A DNA stretch of 64,000 nt from Crocinitomicaceae bacterium (GTDB lineage: Bacteria > Bacteroidota > Bacteroidia > Flavobacteriales_G > Salibacteraceae), in the NCBI GenBank assembly GCA_002713215.1, contig PAVO01000019.1, forward strand, positions 496,001 through 560,000, written 5' to 3'. The notes under the pieces were generated by a model. It saw only the letters and a program-made list of their open reading frames with translations, made no database searches and was not told the DNA's origin. The translations under genes and the position numbers were made by a program. This document shows positions 9,272 through 17,820 of the stretch, in pieces (position 1 is the stretch's first letter; each line of letters begins with the position of its first letter).

Positions 9272-9976
9272 ATGAGCAAGAAGAAAAAGCTGCTTCGTTT
9301 TAGGGAGAACGAAAGTTTTCCAAACGTTATTCAACCACCACTTTCAGATTTCTTTGATAAAGGAGTGGGAAAGGTCCGTAAGCATAGGCTTGCAGGAAAT
9401 TGGAGGAAGGACATTTTTAAAAATGATAATCCAATTGTTCTTGAACTGGGTTGTGGTAAAGGGGAATATTCCGTTGGACTGGGTAAAATGCACCCTGATG
9501 TTAATTACATTGGAGTTGATATAAAGGGTGCAAGAATATGGTTTGGTGCTAAAGAGGCTTTGGATTATAACCTAAAAAATGTGGCTTTTTTGCGGATACG
9601 AATAGACTTTATTGATGCTTTTTTTGGAGAAAACGAGATAGACCAGGTATGGATAACCTTCCCTGATCCAAAAGAAAAAGAAGAGTGGGAGGAAAAGCGA
9701 TTAACGAGCAAAACCTTTGTAGGCCGCTATAAGAAATTCTTAAAAGAGGAAGGGGTAATTCACCTAAAAACCGACAGTGCTTTTTTACACAAGAACACGC
9801 TGGAAGTAATTAAGGTGAACGGATATAATTTGTTGATGGCTGATGCTGATATATATAAATCTGATCTCGATAACTTTAGCCCGGAACTTAAGCAAGTATT
9901 AAGTCTGAAGACCTATTACGAAGAAATGTTCTCAAAAAAGGGACATTTGATTACCTATCTAAAATTTAGGCCATGA
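9272..9976 (+). CDS. trmB: tRNA (guanine-N7-)-methyltransferase TrmB
   Basis: SAM-dependent methylation of G46 in the tRNA variable loop. Motif I is LELGCGKGEYSVGLG, followed by IGVDIKGARIWFGA, and the family hallmark appears as ITFPDPKEKEEWEEKRL. Length (234 residues) is normal. The gene sits between an SDR gene (1-base gap) and the alkyltransferase-like gene, which it overlaps by 4 bases (ATGA). Confidence 0.94.
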   Translation: MSKKKKLLRFRENESFPNVIQPPLSDFFDKGVGKVRKHRLAGNWRKDIFKNDNPIVLELGCGKGEYSVGLGKMHPDVNYIGVDIKGARIWFGAKEALDYNLKNVAFLRIRIDFIDAFFGENEIDQVWITFPDPKEKEEWEEKRLTSKTFVGRYKKFLKEEGVIHLKTDSAFLHKNTLEVIKVNGYNLLMADADIYKSDLDNFSPELKQVLSLKTYYEEMFSKKGHLITYLKFRP

Positions 9977-10317
9977 GCAACAATAAGCATGAATCTTTCT
10001 TCAATGATGTCTACGACGTAGTTAGACTTATCCCAACGGGGCGGGTGACTTCTTATGGGGCAATTGCCAAATATTTGAGTATTGGCAGAGCAGCTCGAAT
10101 GGTGGGCTGGGCAATGAATGCTGCCCATGGACAAAATCCGCCCGTACCAGCTCAACGGGTGGTTAACAGAAATGGGATGTTAACCGGGAAACATCATTTT
10201 AAAACACCCTATGAAATGGAGGAACTTTTACAATTGGAGGGAATCAACGTAATCAACGATCGTGTTGTCAATTTTGAGACAATATTTTGGGATCCAAACG
10301 AGGAACTTTCTCTCTAG
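9973..10317 (+). CDS. Alkyltransferase-like protein (MGMT family without the active-site cysteine)
   Basis: Small DNA-binding protein of the O6-alkylguanine-DNA alkyltransferase family, 114 residues, only the C-terminal DNA-binding domain. The winged-helix part is evident (VRLIPTGRVTSYGAIAKYL, and RMVGWAM for RAVG-type finger). The normal PCHRV is PAQRV here, with Ala60 in place of the reactive Cys, so it cannot transfer alkyl groups. Proteins of this class bind O6-alkylguanine and recruit nucleotide excision repair; that role is inferred. It overlaps trmB by 4 bases. Confidence 0.87.
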   Translation: MSNNKHESFFNDVYDVVRLIPTGRVTSYGAIAKYLSIGRAARMVGWAMNAAHGQNPPVPAQRVVNRNGMLTGKHHFKTPYEMEELLQLEGINVINDRVVNFETIFWDPNEELSL

Positions 10318-10345
10318 TTTATTCTTATTTATTCTAACTCTAAAT

Positions 10346-10353
10346 TACATTTG
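10346..10353 (+). promoter_or_regulatory. -7 box directly before the Mrp ATPase start codon
   Basis: TACATTTG is an exact TAnnTTTG. Only 4 bases separate it from the ATG at 10358, so transcription would begin at or very near the start codon (leaderless mRNA). Confidence 0.5.
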
Positions 10354-10357
10354 CAGC

Positions 10358-11419
10358 ATGGAAATTACTGCTGAGAATGTGCTGCGCGCTTTGTCCTTTG
10401 TGATGGAGCCTGATTTAAAAAAAGACATTGTTTCCCTCGATCTGGTTTCAGATATATCCATTGATGGAAATACGGTCTTCTTTAAGGTACAGGTTAGCAA
10501 TCCTGCCATGCATAGTAGAAAACGAATGGAAGAGGCATGTGAAACTCAGATTCATTTGAAGTTGTCGCCAGAAGTAGAAGTTCGTGCCGAGGTGGTTGCA
10601 TTGGATCAGGATAAAAAAGATGCACCTGAAAATCGAAAAGTTCTTCCGGGAGTTAAAAACATAATAGCCATAGCTTCTGGCAAAGGAGGTGTAGGTAAAT
10701 CTACCATAACTGCCAACTTCGCTGCAGGTATGGCCAAGAAAGGTTATAAGGTTGGTTTGATTGATGCGGATATTTATGGGCCTTCGGCTCCAATTATGTT
10801 TGACGTTGAAGATCAAAAGCCTGGCATGAAAGAGATTGATGGCAAGAATAAAATGGTACCAGTTGAGTCTTATGGAGTCAAAATCTTGTCTATTGGGTTT
10901 TTCGCGGAAACCGATCAGGCCATTGTATGGAGGGGGCCAATGGCAAGCAAAGCACTGAATCAAATGGTTTCTGATGTTGAATGGGGAGAATTGGACTATA
11001 TGTTTATTGACCTTCCTCCCGGAACCGGAGATGTTCATTTGTCCATTGTTCAGGCGGTTCCAATTACAGGGGTTGTAGTAGTAAGTACACCACAACCAGT
11101 TGCTCTGGCTGACGCACGAAAGGGAATTAACATGTTTGGATTGGATTCCATTAATGTTCCGGTAATTGGTTTGGTGGAGAACATGAGTTGGTTTACTCCG
11201 GCAGAATTACCCGAAAACAAGTATTTCATTTTTGGAAAAGATGGAGCTAAAGAATTAAGCGATAAAATGAACATTTCATTGCTAGGGCAAATTCCACTGG
11301 TGCAAAGCATTCGAGAAAGTGGTGATGTTGGTAGGCCAACTATTCTTCAGGAGAATACCTCTCAGTCGAAGGCTTTTGAGGAAATGGTTAATAACCTTGA
11401 ACTCAAATTGAATGAGTAG
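10358..11419 (+). CDS. apbC: Mrp/ApbC-type iron-sulfur carrier P-loop ATPase
   Basis: Cytoplasmic P-loop NTPase thought to carry and transfer Fe-S clusters. An N-terminal MIP18/DUF59 domain (residues 1-80) precedes the deviant Walker A ASGKGGVGKST and the segments DADIYGPS and DLPPGTGDVH. The CxxC cluster-ligand pair found near the C-terminus of most Mrp proteins is absent; the equivalent region reads ENMSWFTPAELPENKYFIFG, which I recall as the usual Bacteroidetes form. The ATG at 10358 is chosen over an in-frame start at 10262, because the upstream part overlaps the previous gene. A NifU-type gene follows, consistent with Fe-S work. Confidence 0.9.
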   Translation: MEITAENVLRALSFVMEPDLKKDIVSLDLVSDISIDGNTVFFKVQVSNPAMHSRKRMEEACETQIHLKLSPEVEVRAEVVALDQDKKDAPENRKVLPGVKNIIAIASGKGGVGKSTITANFAAGMAKKGYKVGLIDADIYGPSAPIMFDVEDQKPGMKEIDGKNKMVPVESYGVKILSIGFFAETDQAIVWRGPMASKALNQMVSDVEWGELDYMFIDLPPGTGDVHLSIVQAVPITGVVVVSTPQPVALADARKGINMFGLDSINVPVIGLVENMSWFTPAELPENKYFIFGKDGAKELSDKMNISLLGQIPLVQSIRESGDVGRPTILQENTSQSKAFEEMVNNLELKLNE

Positions 11420-11426
11420 TAATTTT

Positions 11427-11434
11427 TAAATTTG
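11427..11434 (+). promoter_or_regulatory. -7 box upstream of the NifU-like gene
   Basis: TAAATTTG, exact TAnnTTTG, 13 bases before the ATG at 11448. It begins 7 bases after the upstream stop codon and suggests an own promoter in addition to read-through. Confidence 0.4.
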
Positions 11435-11447
11435 TAATACACTTATT

Positions 11448-11711
11448 ATGCAAACTTCCACTCAAACAAGTCTTTTCAATAAAGTGAATGATGCCTTGGC
11501 AGATATTAAGGTTTTTGTCAAGGAAGATGGTGGCGATTTAGAATTGCTTGAAGTTACTGCTGATAAAATTGCAAAGGTGGAACTGAAAGGTGCCTGCACT
11601 TCATGTTCAATGAATAACATGACTTTTAAGGCTGGTGTGGAAGAGGCAATAAAAAGAGCAGTACCAGAAATAATCTCCGTGGAGGCTGTTGGCTTTCAGT
11701 TAATCAAATAA
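11448..11711 (+). CDS. NifU C-terminal domain-like Fe-S scaffold protein
   Basis: An 87-residue stand-alone NifU C-terminal (Nfu) domain. It shows DGGDLELLEV followed by the cluster-binding CTSC (ELKGACTSCSMNNMTF) and an amphipathic helix (GVEEAIKRAVPEI). Such proteins assemble a 4Fe-4S cluster across a dimer and hand it to target enzymes. Its position after the Mrp ATPase gene supports a small Fe-S maturation pair. Confidence 0.92.
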   Translation: MQTSTQTSLFNKVNDALADIKVFVKEDGGDLELLEVTADKIAKVELKGACTSCSMNNMTFKAGVEEAIKRAVPEIISVEAVGFQLIK

Positions 11712-11727
11712 GTGGTCGAAACGTAAC

Positions 11728-12474
11728 TTATCGCTGGTGAAATATTTTTGATTTCACCAACCCAAGTTTATTTACAAAATATAACCAGGAGGTCCAAAGA
11801 ACTCCAAGCCCGTATACCGAACTTCTTTTAAAGTTAATTGAAGAAGCTTCTTCAAAATATTTGGTTGGACAGGTAACTTCACCAATTTCAAAGCCCGCAT
11901 AAAAGATTTGAGCCAGCATTTGGTTGTCAAATACAAAGTCATCCGAATTGATGTTATAATTGATACCTTCCAAAACCTCTCTCGAAAATGCCCGGTACCC
12001 TGAATGATATTCAGAAAGTTTCTGATTCATCAACAGGTTTTGAGAAAGGGTTAAAAAACGATTTGCAACGTATTTATACATAGGCATTCCACCCTTTAGT
12101 GCACCCTTACCCAAAATTCGGGATGCGAGAACCGCAGGATATAAATCATTTCCAATAATATGAGCAATGGATGGAATAAGTAGTGGGGTGTATTGGTAAT
12201 CCGGATGAACCATTATCACTATATCCGCACCGATTTCCAGGGCCTTGTTGTATAGGGTTTTTTGGTTGCCACCGTAGCCTTTATTCTTTTCGTGCCTTAT
12301 CACGTGGTTAATTCCAATTCGTCGAGCAACTTCACTTGTGTCATCTGGGCTATGATCATCAACCAAAATGACATCATCAACTATATCGAAATCAATTTCG
12401 TTATAGGTTTTTTCAAGGGTTTTCGATGCATTGTAAGCAGGCATTACAACTACTACTTTCTTACCTTTAATCAT
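11728..12474 (-). CDS. Family 2 glycosyltransferase (polyprenyl-phosphate sugar transferase-like)
   Basis: GT-A fold enzyme resembling dolichyl-/polyprenyl-phosphate mannose synthase. Seen: VVVVMPAYNASKTLEKTYNEI at the N-terminus, the nucleotide-binding DVILVDDHSPDDT, and the acceptor-side VMVHPDYQYTPLLI. No multi-membrane C-terminal part is present, only a short hydrophobic end (VLWTSWLYFVNKLG). The ATG at 12474 is chosen because the motif begins there; longer in-frame starts would include the promoter box at 12492-12499. Acceptor and sugar are unknown. Confidence 0.85.
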   Translation of the reverse strand: MIKGKKVVVVMPAYNASKTLEKTYNEIDFDIVDDVILVDDHSPDDTSEVARRIGINHVIRHEKNKGYGGNQKTLYNKALEIGADIVIMVHPDYQYTPLLIPSIAHIIGNDLYPAVLASRILGKGALKGGMPMYKYVANRFLTLSQNLLMNQKLSEYHSGYRAFSREVLEGINYNINSDDFVFDNQMLAQIFYAGFEIGEVTCPTKYFEEASSINFKRSSVYGLGVLWTSWLYFVNKLGLVKSKIFHQR

Positions 12475-12491
12475 TGCCGAAAAATTTGACG

Positions 12492-12499
12492 CAAAAGTA
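12492..12499 (-). promoter_or_regulatory. -7 box of the GT2 gene
   Basis: Reads TACTTTTG on the minus strand, an exact match to TAnnTTTG, 17 bases before the ATG. Confidence 0.5.
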
Positions 12500-12572
12500 A
12501 AATTTAGTAAGAGTGATAAGGCATATAAAATGCCATTGTTCTTTAATACCATCAAATGAAGGTTTTCCCTAG

Positions 12573-12603
12573 TTGATTTTTAATTGAATAATGCATTACT
12601 TTG
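12573..12603 (+). promoter_or_regulatory. Candidate promoter of the DUF4157 gene
   Basis: TTG at 12573-12575, 20-base spacer, then TTACTTTG at 12596-12603 (one mismatch to TAnnTTTG, the same variant as before topA). The ATG follows at 12627. Confidence 0.4.
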
Positions 12604-12626
12604 ATATGTGCAGTTGAATTTACCCT

Positions 12627-13946
12627 ATGTATAGCAATAGAAAAGAAAAAGCTCCTGTTCAGAAGTACAGTGTTTCCAAGAATGACGGTGCTTCAGTTTC
12701 GGTTTCACAATTTAGAGATAATCGTCAACAAACCGAGCAAATAAAGCAGCTACAATCTTTAGCCAGTGCTTACACTGAGCAAAAACGTTTATCCATTCAG
12801 AAAAGAGAAAACCAGACCGGACTTCCGGATAAACTTAAGTCTGGAATAGAAAACCTCTCCGGTTATTCGATGGACGATGTAAAGGTGCATTATAACTCCA
12901 ACAAGCCATCTCAGCTACAAGCTCATGCATATGCTCAAGGTACTAATATTCATATTGCCTCGGGACAGGAAAAACATCTGCCTCATGAAGCCTGGCATGT
13001 GGTGCAACAAAAGCAAGGAAGGGTAACACCTACCGTACAAATGAAGGGAAAGGTTAAAATAAATGATGATGTAAGTCTGGAAAAAGAAGCGGATGCAATG
13101 GGAGCGAAAGCATTGAGGGTTGACATGAAAGACAATCCCACACCGACCCAGTCTGGAAAGGGAAGTTTAGCCACAAATTCTGTTGTTCAGAACATGAGTC
13201 ATGTTAAACCCACTTTTACGGCTTCAAACCTTGTTATACAGCGGTTAATAGTAAATACAGGGGAGAAGGACATTTTAGGAGATGCAAAAGGTGATGCTGG
13301 CTGGATAACGTCCTCCTCTCTGCAAGTGGCGTTAGATCATGGTGGTGCTGGGCAGCATATAATTACTGATGTGAAAGAACTTGAAACCTATATAGGGCTA
13401 AAGACTGATGAAAATATTTATTTCGTAGGACATGGATGGCCATATTTAATTGGACTTGAGGCCCCAAAGGTCTTAGCTCGACGTACGGGTCTAGCACTTC
13501 CACCGGACTATAGAGGGAAGATTATATCGCTAAATTGTAGCTCAGGAACTGGTGTTGAAACTTCTCCAATTCATAGTTTTACAGGATCGTTGAAATCATT
13601 GGGAGTGGATGTTGAAGGCCCGAGAGGCCCCAGCCTTCATCATCCCGATATTCCAGGTAAGGTCAGAGTTATTATACCTGATTACTGGGAGTCCAAAGTA
13701 AAGCCCTGGATACAAGAAAACAGAAAGAGTACCGAAGATAAATGGAAAGAAGAAAGAACCAAAATAATTGAAAGCGGAGAATACATTGGAGCTAGTCCTT
13801 CTGATAAATTGAAGATATTAGCTAAAGCATCGGTTGCTTTATCCAAAGCATTTTATTTAGAACTAGTGGAGTGGGCAGATAAGGAAGGGTACTTGTATGG
13901 TACTCATGAATCACATACCAGATCTACACTTGTTTTGAATAAATAA
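12627..13946 (+). CDS. DUF4157-domain protein with a putative clan CD cysteine-peptidase domain
   Basis: 439 residues, no signal peptide. The N-terminal 40 residues are polar. A DUF4157 domain (about residues 65-130) follows, with its zinc-metallopeptidase-like HEAWH at 120-124 inside LPHEAWHVVQQKQG. DUF4157 occurs on cargo of extracellular contractile injection systems and on other polymorphic exported proteins. After a linker containing short VVQNM/VIQRL peptides, the C-terminal half has a hydrophobic strand ending in His-Gly (YFVGHGW, His269) and a second ending in Cys (IISLNCSSGTG, Cys304). The 35-residue spacing matches clan CD peptidases. A helical charged region ends the protein. No injection-system genes are nearby. 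The peptidase call is an inference from motif and spacing. Confidence 0.7.
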   Translation: MYSNRKEKAPVQKYSVSKNDGASVSVSQFRDNRQQTEQIKQLQSLASAYTEQKRLSIQKRENQTGLPDKLKSGIENLSGYSMDDVKVHYNSNKPSQLQAHAYAQGTNIHIASGQEKHLPHEAWHVVQQKQGRVTPTVQMKGKVKINDDVSLEKEADAMGAKALRVDMKDNPTPTQSGKGSLATNSVVQNMSHVKPTFTASNLVIQRLIVNTGEKDILGDAKGDAGWITSSSLQVALDHGGAGQHIITDVKELETYIGLKTDENIYFVGHGWPYLIGLEAPKVLARRTGLALPPDYRGKIISLNCSSGTGVETSPIHSFTGSLKSLGVDVEGPRGPSLHHPDIPGKVRVIIPDYWESKVKPWIQENRKSTEDKWKEERTKIIESGEYIGASPSDKLKILAKASVALSKAFYLELVEWADKEGYLYGTHESHTRSTLVLNK

Positions 13947-14010
13947 TAAGATTACATAAGTACCAAGTTAGAATTCTTATTCCTGTTTAGGGAGGAGTGA
14001 ATAGATAGTT

Positions 14011-14580
14011 CTATTTTGCCATTCCTTGTTCAATGCGGCCAATTAAAGCATGAATTACTTTAATGTGAATCTCCTGAACTCGATCTGCATAGTCAGATTT
14101 TGGGGCTCGAATTTCTACATCACAGGTACCAGCAATTTTTCCACCGTCTTTTCCGGTTAGGCAAATTACTCTCATGCCCTTTTCTTTAGCTGCAGAAATT
14201 GCGTTAATTACGTTTTGCGAATTGCCACTGGTGCTAATTCCAAGTAAAATGTCTCCTTTATTTCCAACTGCCTCCACAAATCGAGAAAAGACAAAATCAT
14301 AGCCATAATCATTGGCTACACAAGTTAGATGCCCTGCGTCGGAAATGGAGAGGGCTGCCATAGCTGGCCGATCATCCCGATACCTACCCGACAGTTCTTC
14401 AGCAAAATGCATGGCGTCGCTCATTGAACCACCGTTTCCACAGCTGATAATTTTTCCACCATTTTTTAGGCATTGAACCATAAGGTTGGCTGCCAAATCA
14501 ATTAAGGCAAAGTTTTCTTCTACTGAAAACTCTTCTAGTATCTTTTGGGCTTCCGAAAATTGTGATCGAATGAAATCCAT
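14011..14580 (-). CDS. gmhA: D-sedoheptulose 7-phosphate isomerase GmhA
   Basis: First step of ADP-heptose synthesis for the lipopolysaccharide inner core. The SIS-domain protein (189 residues, typical) shows [35 protein letters not shown] and the C-terminal [12 protein letters not shown] carrying the catalytic His. Its ATG overlaps the dsbD stop by one base (TAATG), so it is expressed as the second gene of that operon although the functions differ. Confidence 0.94.
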   Translation of the reverse strand: MDFIRSQFSEAQKILEEFSVEENFALIDLAANLMVQCLKNGGKIISCGNGGSMSDAMHFAEELSGRYRDDRPAMAALSISDAGHLTCVANDYGYDFVFSRFVEAVGNKGDILLGISTSGNSQNVINAISAAKEKGMRVICLTGKDGGKIAGTCDVEIRAPKSDYADRVQEIHIKVIHALIGRIEQGMAK

Positions 14581-17021
14581 TACTTGGTTTTGTTAAACTT
14601 ACCTACTCCACGGTCAAGCCAATCTACAAACTTTTCTACATCCGGATCGTAGGACGCACTTTCTACCAGTTGTTTTTCGTTATGGTCTATCAGGATGTAA
14701 TACGGCTGAGTATTGGATTGATAGTTCTTAATTTGAAACTCACTCCATCTGTTGCCAACCGTTTTGATTTTCTTTCCGGTAGTTTCAGAAACGTACTGTT
14801 CATTTTCAGGTAGTTTGGCCTTTTCATCAACATACAATGAAATAAGGACTACGTCGTCCCGGAGTCGATTCAATACCGGTGCCTCCGACCAGACCTGTTC
14901 TTCCATTTTACGACAATTTACACATGCCCATCCGGTAAAATCCAGCATTACCGGTTTACCAACCTCTTTGGCATATGCCAATCCTTCTTCATAATCGTGA
15001 AAGCAATTCAGGTTATGAGGACATGAAGCATGAGAAGATTTTTTACTATGAGTTGTATTACCTGCTGAAGCAATAAAGGTTTCTGCTTTACCTACACCAT
15101 TTGGGCTTTCGGAATAGAACATAGGTGGAGGAAATCCTGCAATCATTTTTAACGGCGCACCCCACAGCCCAGGGACTAAATACAAAGTAAAGGTAAAGGT
15201 TAGTGTAGCTAAAAGTGTTCTGCCAACGGATAGTCGCTCAACCTGTGAATCGTGCGGAAGGCGAATAAATCCAAGCAGGTAAAGTGTCAATGTTGCTGAA
15301 ATAGCAATCCAGATAGCGATAAACAACTCCCTGGTAAGAAGGCCACTTTGGGTAACCAAATCCGCGTTCGATAAAAACTTAAAAGCGAAGGCAAGCTCCA
15401 CAAACCCAAAAACAACTTTAACCGAATTCAGCCAGCCTCCGGATTGAGGTAGAGAATTCATCCAACCTGGGAAGGCTGCAAATAAGCCAAATGGAAGACC
15501 AAGGCCAAGTCCAAAGCCCAATAAGCCTACGGTTAGGTACATTGCTCCGCCAGTAGTCGATAATACGCTTCCTAATAACAGACCCAAAGCGGGGCCGGTA
15601 CATGAAAATGAAACCAATATGAGCGTTAGAGCCATAAAGAAAATACCAATAAGGCCTCCCTTGTCAGCATTAGCATCTGCCTTATTCACCCACGAAGAAG
15701 GCAGGGTAAGTTCGAATGCACCCAAAAAGGATACTGCAAAAACAATGAAGACGGCAAAAAAGAACAGGTTTAAGTAAGGGTTGGTGGCCATTTCATTAAA
15801 TATGTCAGGGCTAACCGTATCGAACAAATGGAAGGGTACACTACACAGAACATAGATAAAAACAATGGATAGTCCATAAGTGACCCCTTTTCTAACTCCT
15901 TCAGCCTTTGTTTTACTTTGTTTGGTAAAAAAGCTTACTGTCATAGGAATCATTGGAAACACACAAGGTGTTAGCAAAGCAGCCATACCGCCAAGAAAAC
16001 TGTACAGCAAAATGAGCCAGTAAGAAGTCTTTTCAGGGTCATCATTTGATGAAGTATTTTCTGCCGCTATTTCGCTTTTTGAAAGATCCAATTCAAACTC
16101 AATAGCCTCAGGAGGAAGGCATTTGGAATCATCGCAAACCATGAAGTATACTTCACCTTTTATACTTGAAGCGCCTTCTGTTTTTATTCTTTGTCTGAAC
16201 GTAACATCATTGGCATAGAAGGATAACTCCATCATGAAGTTTTTGTCATACTCTTTGATCAAATCTCCTTCTTCTTTCGCATCTCCAATTAGCACAAAGT
16301 TTGAGTCAGGGTTGAAAAGGTTTACCTCAGTAGCTACTGGGCCATCCTGACTTTCTAAGTTTTGGGAGTAGAGATGCCAGCCTTTGTCAATGGTTGCATC
16401 AAGTACAATTTCATACTCGGTGTCACTTATTCTCACTGAAGAAAAATCCCATTTCACTGGGTTGAAAATTTCCGGTTTATTGTTGTTTGCTATTAACGGC
16501 TGGGCTTCTCCCAGTGAAGGCTTAGCCTCAGTTTTTTCTTCGTTCACCGGTTCGTTGGATTCACCTGATTTTTTTGTAAGATCAAAGGAGAAATCAATGT
16601 AATCAGGGGGGAGGCACTTAGAGTCGTCACACACCATGTAGGTTAATTCACCGGTAACCGTAACGGATGGTTTTAACAGTCTTACTTGCTGGGTAAATGT
16701 TGCTTCGCGATCAAAGAACAACAAATTCATTTCAAAATTCTTATCGAATTCTTTTATCGGCTTAGGTTCTTTAATACCATCAATCAACTCATATCCATCT
16801 CCCGGTTTAAAATCAAATGAAGTGGGAACAGGTCCTTCATCTCCTGAAAGGGTGGTGGAATAAATATGCCAGTGTTCCTCCAGGCTTGCAGTAAAATTCA
16901 GTTCAAAAACATCTTCAGAAATTTGCTTTGAGTCATAACTCCATTTTACCGGATTAAGAATTTGAGCTGTATTGCTTAAAGTCAATAAGGATAGGAGAAC
17001 TCCCAGAGTATACTTCATCAT
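14580..17021 (-). CDS. dsbD: Thiol:disulfide interchange protein DsbD with doubled N-terminal domain
   Basis: Carries reducing equivalents from cytoplasmic thioredoxin to the periplasm. The 813 residues are well above the roughly 570 of E. coli DsbD. After a signal peptide, two DsbD-alpha-like domains follow in tandem (about 20-160 and 185-320); each begins NPVKW and ends [12 protein letters not shown]. Then comes a membrane domain of eight or so helices ([14 protein letters not shown] and [14 protein letters not shown] hold the two membrane cysteines), and a C-terminal thioredoxin domain with CVNC in [15 protein letters not shown]. The duplication is visible directly. Confidence 0.92.
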   Translation of the reverse strand: MMKYTLGVLLSLLTLSNTAQILNPVKWSYDSKQISEDVFELNFTASLEEHWHIYSTTLSGDEGPVPTSFDFKPGDGYELIDGIKEPKPIKEFDKNFEMNLLFFDREATFTQQVRLLKPSVTVTGELTYMVCDDSKCLPPDYIDFSFDLTKKSGESNEPVNEEKTEAKPSLGEAQPLIANNNKPEIFNPVKWDFSSVRISDTEYEIVLDATIDKGWHLYSQNLESQDGPVATEVNLFNPDSNFVLIGDAKEEGDLIKEYDKNFMMELSFYANDVTFRQRIKTEGASSIKGEVYFMVCDDSKCLPPEAIEFELDLSKSEIAAENTSSNDDPEKTSYWLILLYSFLGGMAALLTPCVFPMIPMTVSFFTKQSKTKAEGVRKGVTYGLSIVFIYVLCSVPFHLFDTVSPDIFNEMATNPYLNLFFFAVFIVFAVSFLGAFELTLPSSWVNKADANADKGGLIGIFFMALTLILVSFSCTGPALGLLLGSVLSTTGGAMYLTVGLLGFGLGLGLPFGLFAAFPGWMNSLPQSGGWLNSVKVVFGFVELAFAFKFLSNADLVTQSGLLTRELFIAIWIAISATLTLYLLGFIRLPHDSQVERLSVGRTLLATLTFTFTLYLVPGLWGAPLKMIAGFPPPMFYSESPNGVGKAETFIASAGNTTHSKKSSHASCPHNLNCFHDYEEGLAYAKEVGKPVMLDFTGWACVNCRKMEEQVWSEAPVLNRLRDDVVLISLYVDEKAKLPENEQYVSETTGKKIKTVGNRWSEFQIKNYQSNTQPYYILIDHNEKQLVESASYDPDVEKFVDWLDRGVGKFNKTK

Positions 17022-17046
17022 TGTACTAAATTGTTTTTGAACGGCC

Positions 17047-17054
17047 CAAAAGTA
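17047..17054 (-). promoter_or_regulatory. -7 box of the dsbD-gmhA operon
   Basis: TACTTTTG on the minus strand, exact TAnnTTTG, followed by GGGCCG and 25 bases before the dsbD ATG. Confidence 0.5.
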
Positions 17055-17139
17055 GCCATTTTGAATAATGGTAAACGATACTTATAAAAGGTTAACAGCT
17101 AGTGTTAAATGGTTAACTAATCGAGATTAGCATGGATTA

Positions 17140-17820
17140 TTAGAAGCTTAATTCATTGGTGCCTTTAATCCCAAAATATCTGCGAAGAATAAATACAGCC
17201 AAATAAAAGATGGGAGTATCCAATAGTGCAATTAAGGCTTTAAACATCCACCCATCCAAAATAAAACCGGTAATTTCCTCGGTCGATTTTATCCCCATGA
17301 AGAGTACAAACACAACCAATGTAGTGTCAATTAATTGAGAAAAAATAGTAGAGCCGTTGTTTCTAAGCCATAGGTGTTTACCGTTGGTTATTTTTTTCCA
17401 AAAATGAAATACACGAACATCAATTAGTTGCGCTGCTATATAAGCTATCATTGATGAGGCAACAATTCGCCATGAATTTGCAAACACGGCTTCATAAGTT
17501 GAATCATTAACCGGTGACCCTTCGATTGCATGAAACTGGTGTCCAAGAAATAAAATAAACAATACAAAAACAGAGGCTCCCAGGCCTGTGTAAACCACAG
17601 CACTTGTTTTTTTTCTGCCGTAGATTTCCGAAAGTATGTCAGTGATAAGAAAAGTAATGGGATAGGGAAGAACTCCTGCTGATATGATAAATGTTTTAAA
17701 TCCTAGGTCAACGGATACAAACTTATTAGCGATAAGGTTGCAGGTAACCAAAGATGCAATAAATAGTCCCGCTAATAAAAGGTAGAGGGCATCTGCATGT
17801 TTTTTTTTCTTCTTATTCAT
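17140..17820 (-). CDS. Queuosine precursor transporter (YhhQ/QueT-type, PF02592)
   Basis: Inner-membrane importer of a queuosine precursor (preQ0/preQ1 or queuine), used to modify the tRNA wobble base. Six or so membrane segments are visible; family signatures are LVTCNLIANKF, ITFLITDILSEIYGRKKT and the AQLIDVRVFHFWKK segment. The ATG at 17820 is chosen (MNKKKKKHADAL, a basic start before the first helix) over an upstream start at 17844. It overlaps the upstream glycosyltransferase gene by 8 bases and is co-transcribed with it. Confidence 0.88.
   Translation of the reverse strand: MNKKKKKHADALYLLLAGLFIASLVTCNLIANKFVSVDLGFKTFIISAGVLPYPITFLITDILSEIYGRKKTSAVVYTGLGASVFVLFILFLGHQFHAIEGSPVNDSTYEAVFANSWRIVASSMIAYIAAQLIDVRVFHFWKKITNGKHLWLRNNGSTIFSQLIDTTLVVFVLFMGIKSTEEITGFILDGWMFKALIALLDTPIFYLAVFILRRYFGIKGTNELSF

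Noticed and set aside
12627-13946. An extracellular contractile injection system locus around the DUF4157 gene.
   Set aside because: No sheath, tube, baseplate, spike or AAA+ ATPase gene of such systems is in the window; neighbours are ordinary chromosomal genes.
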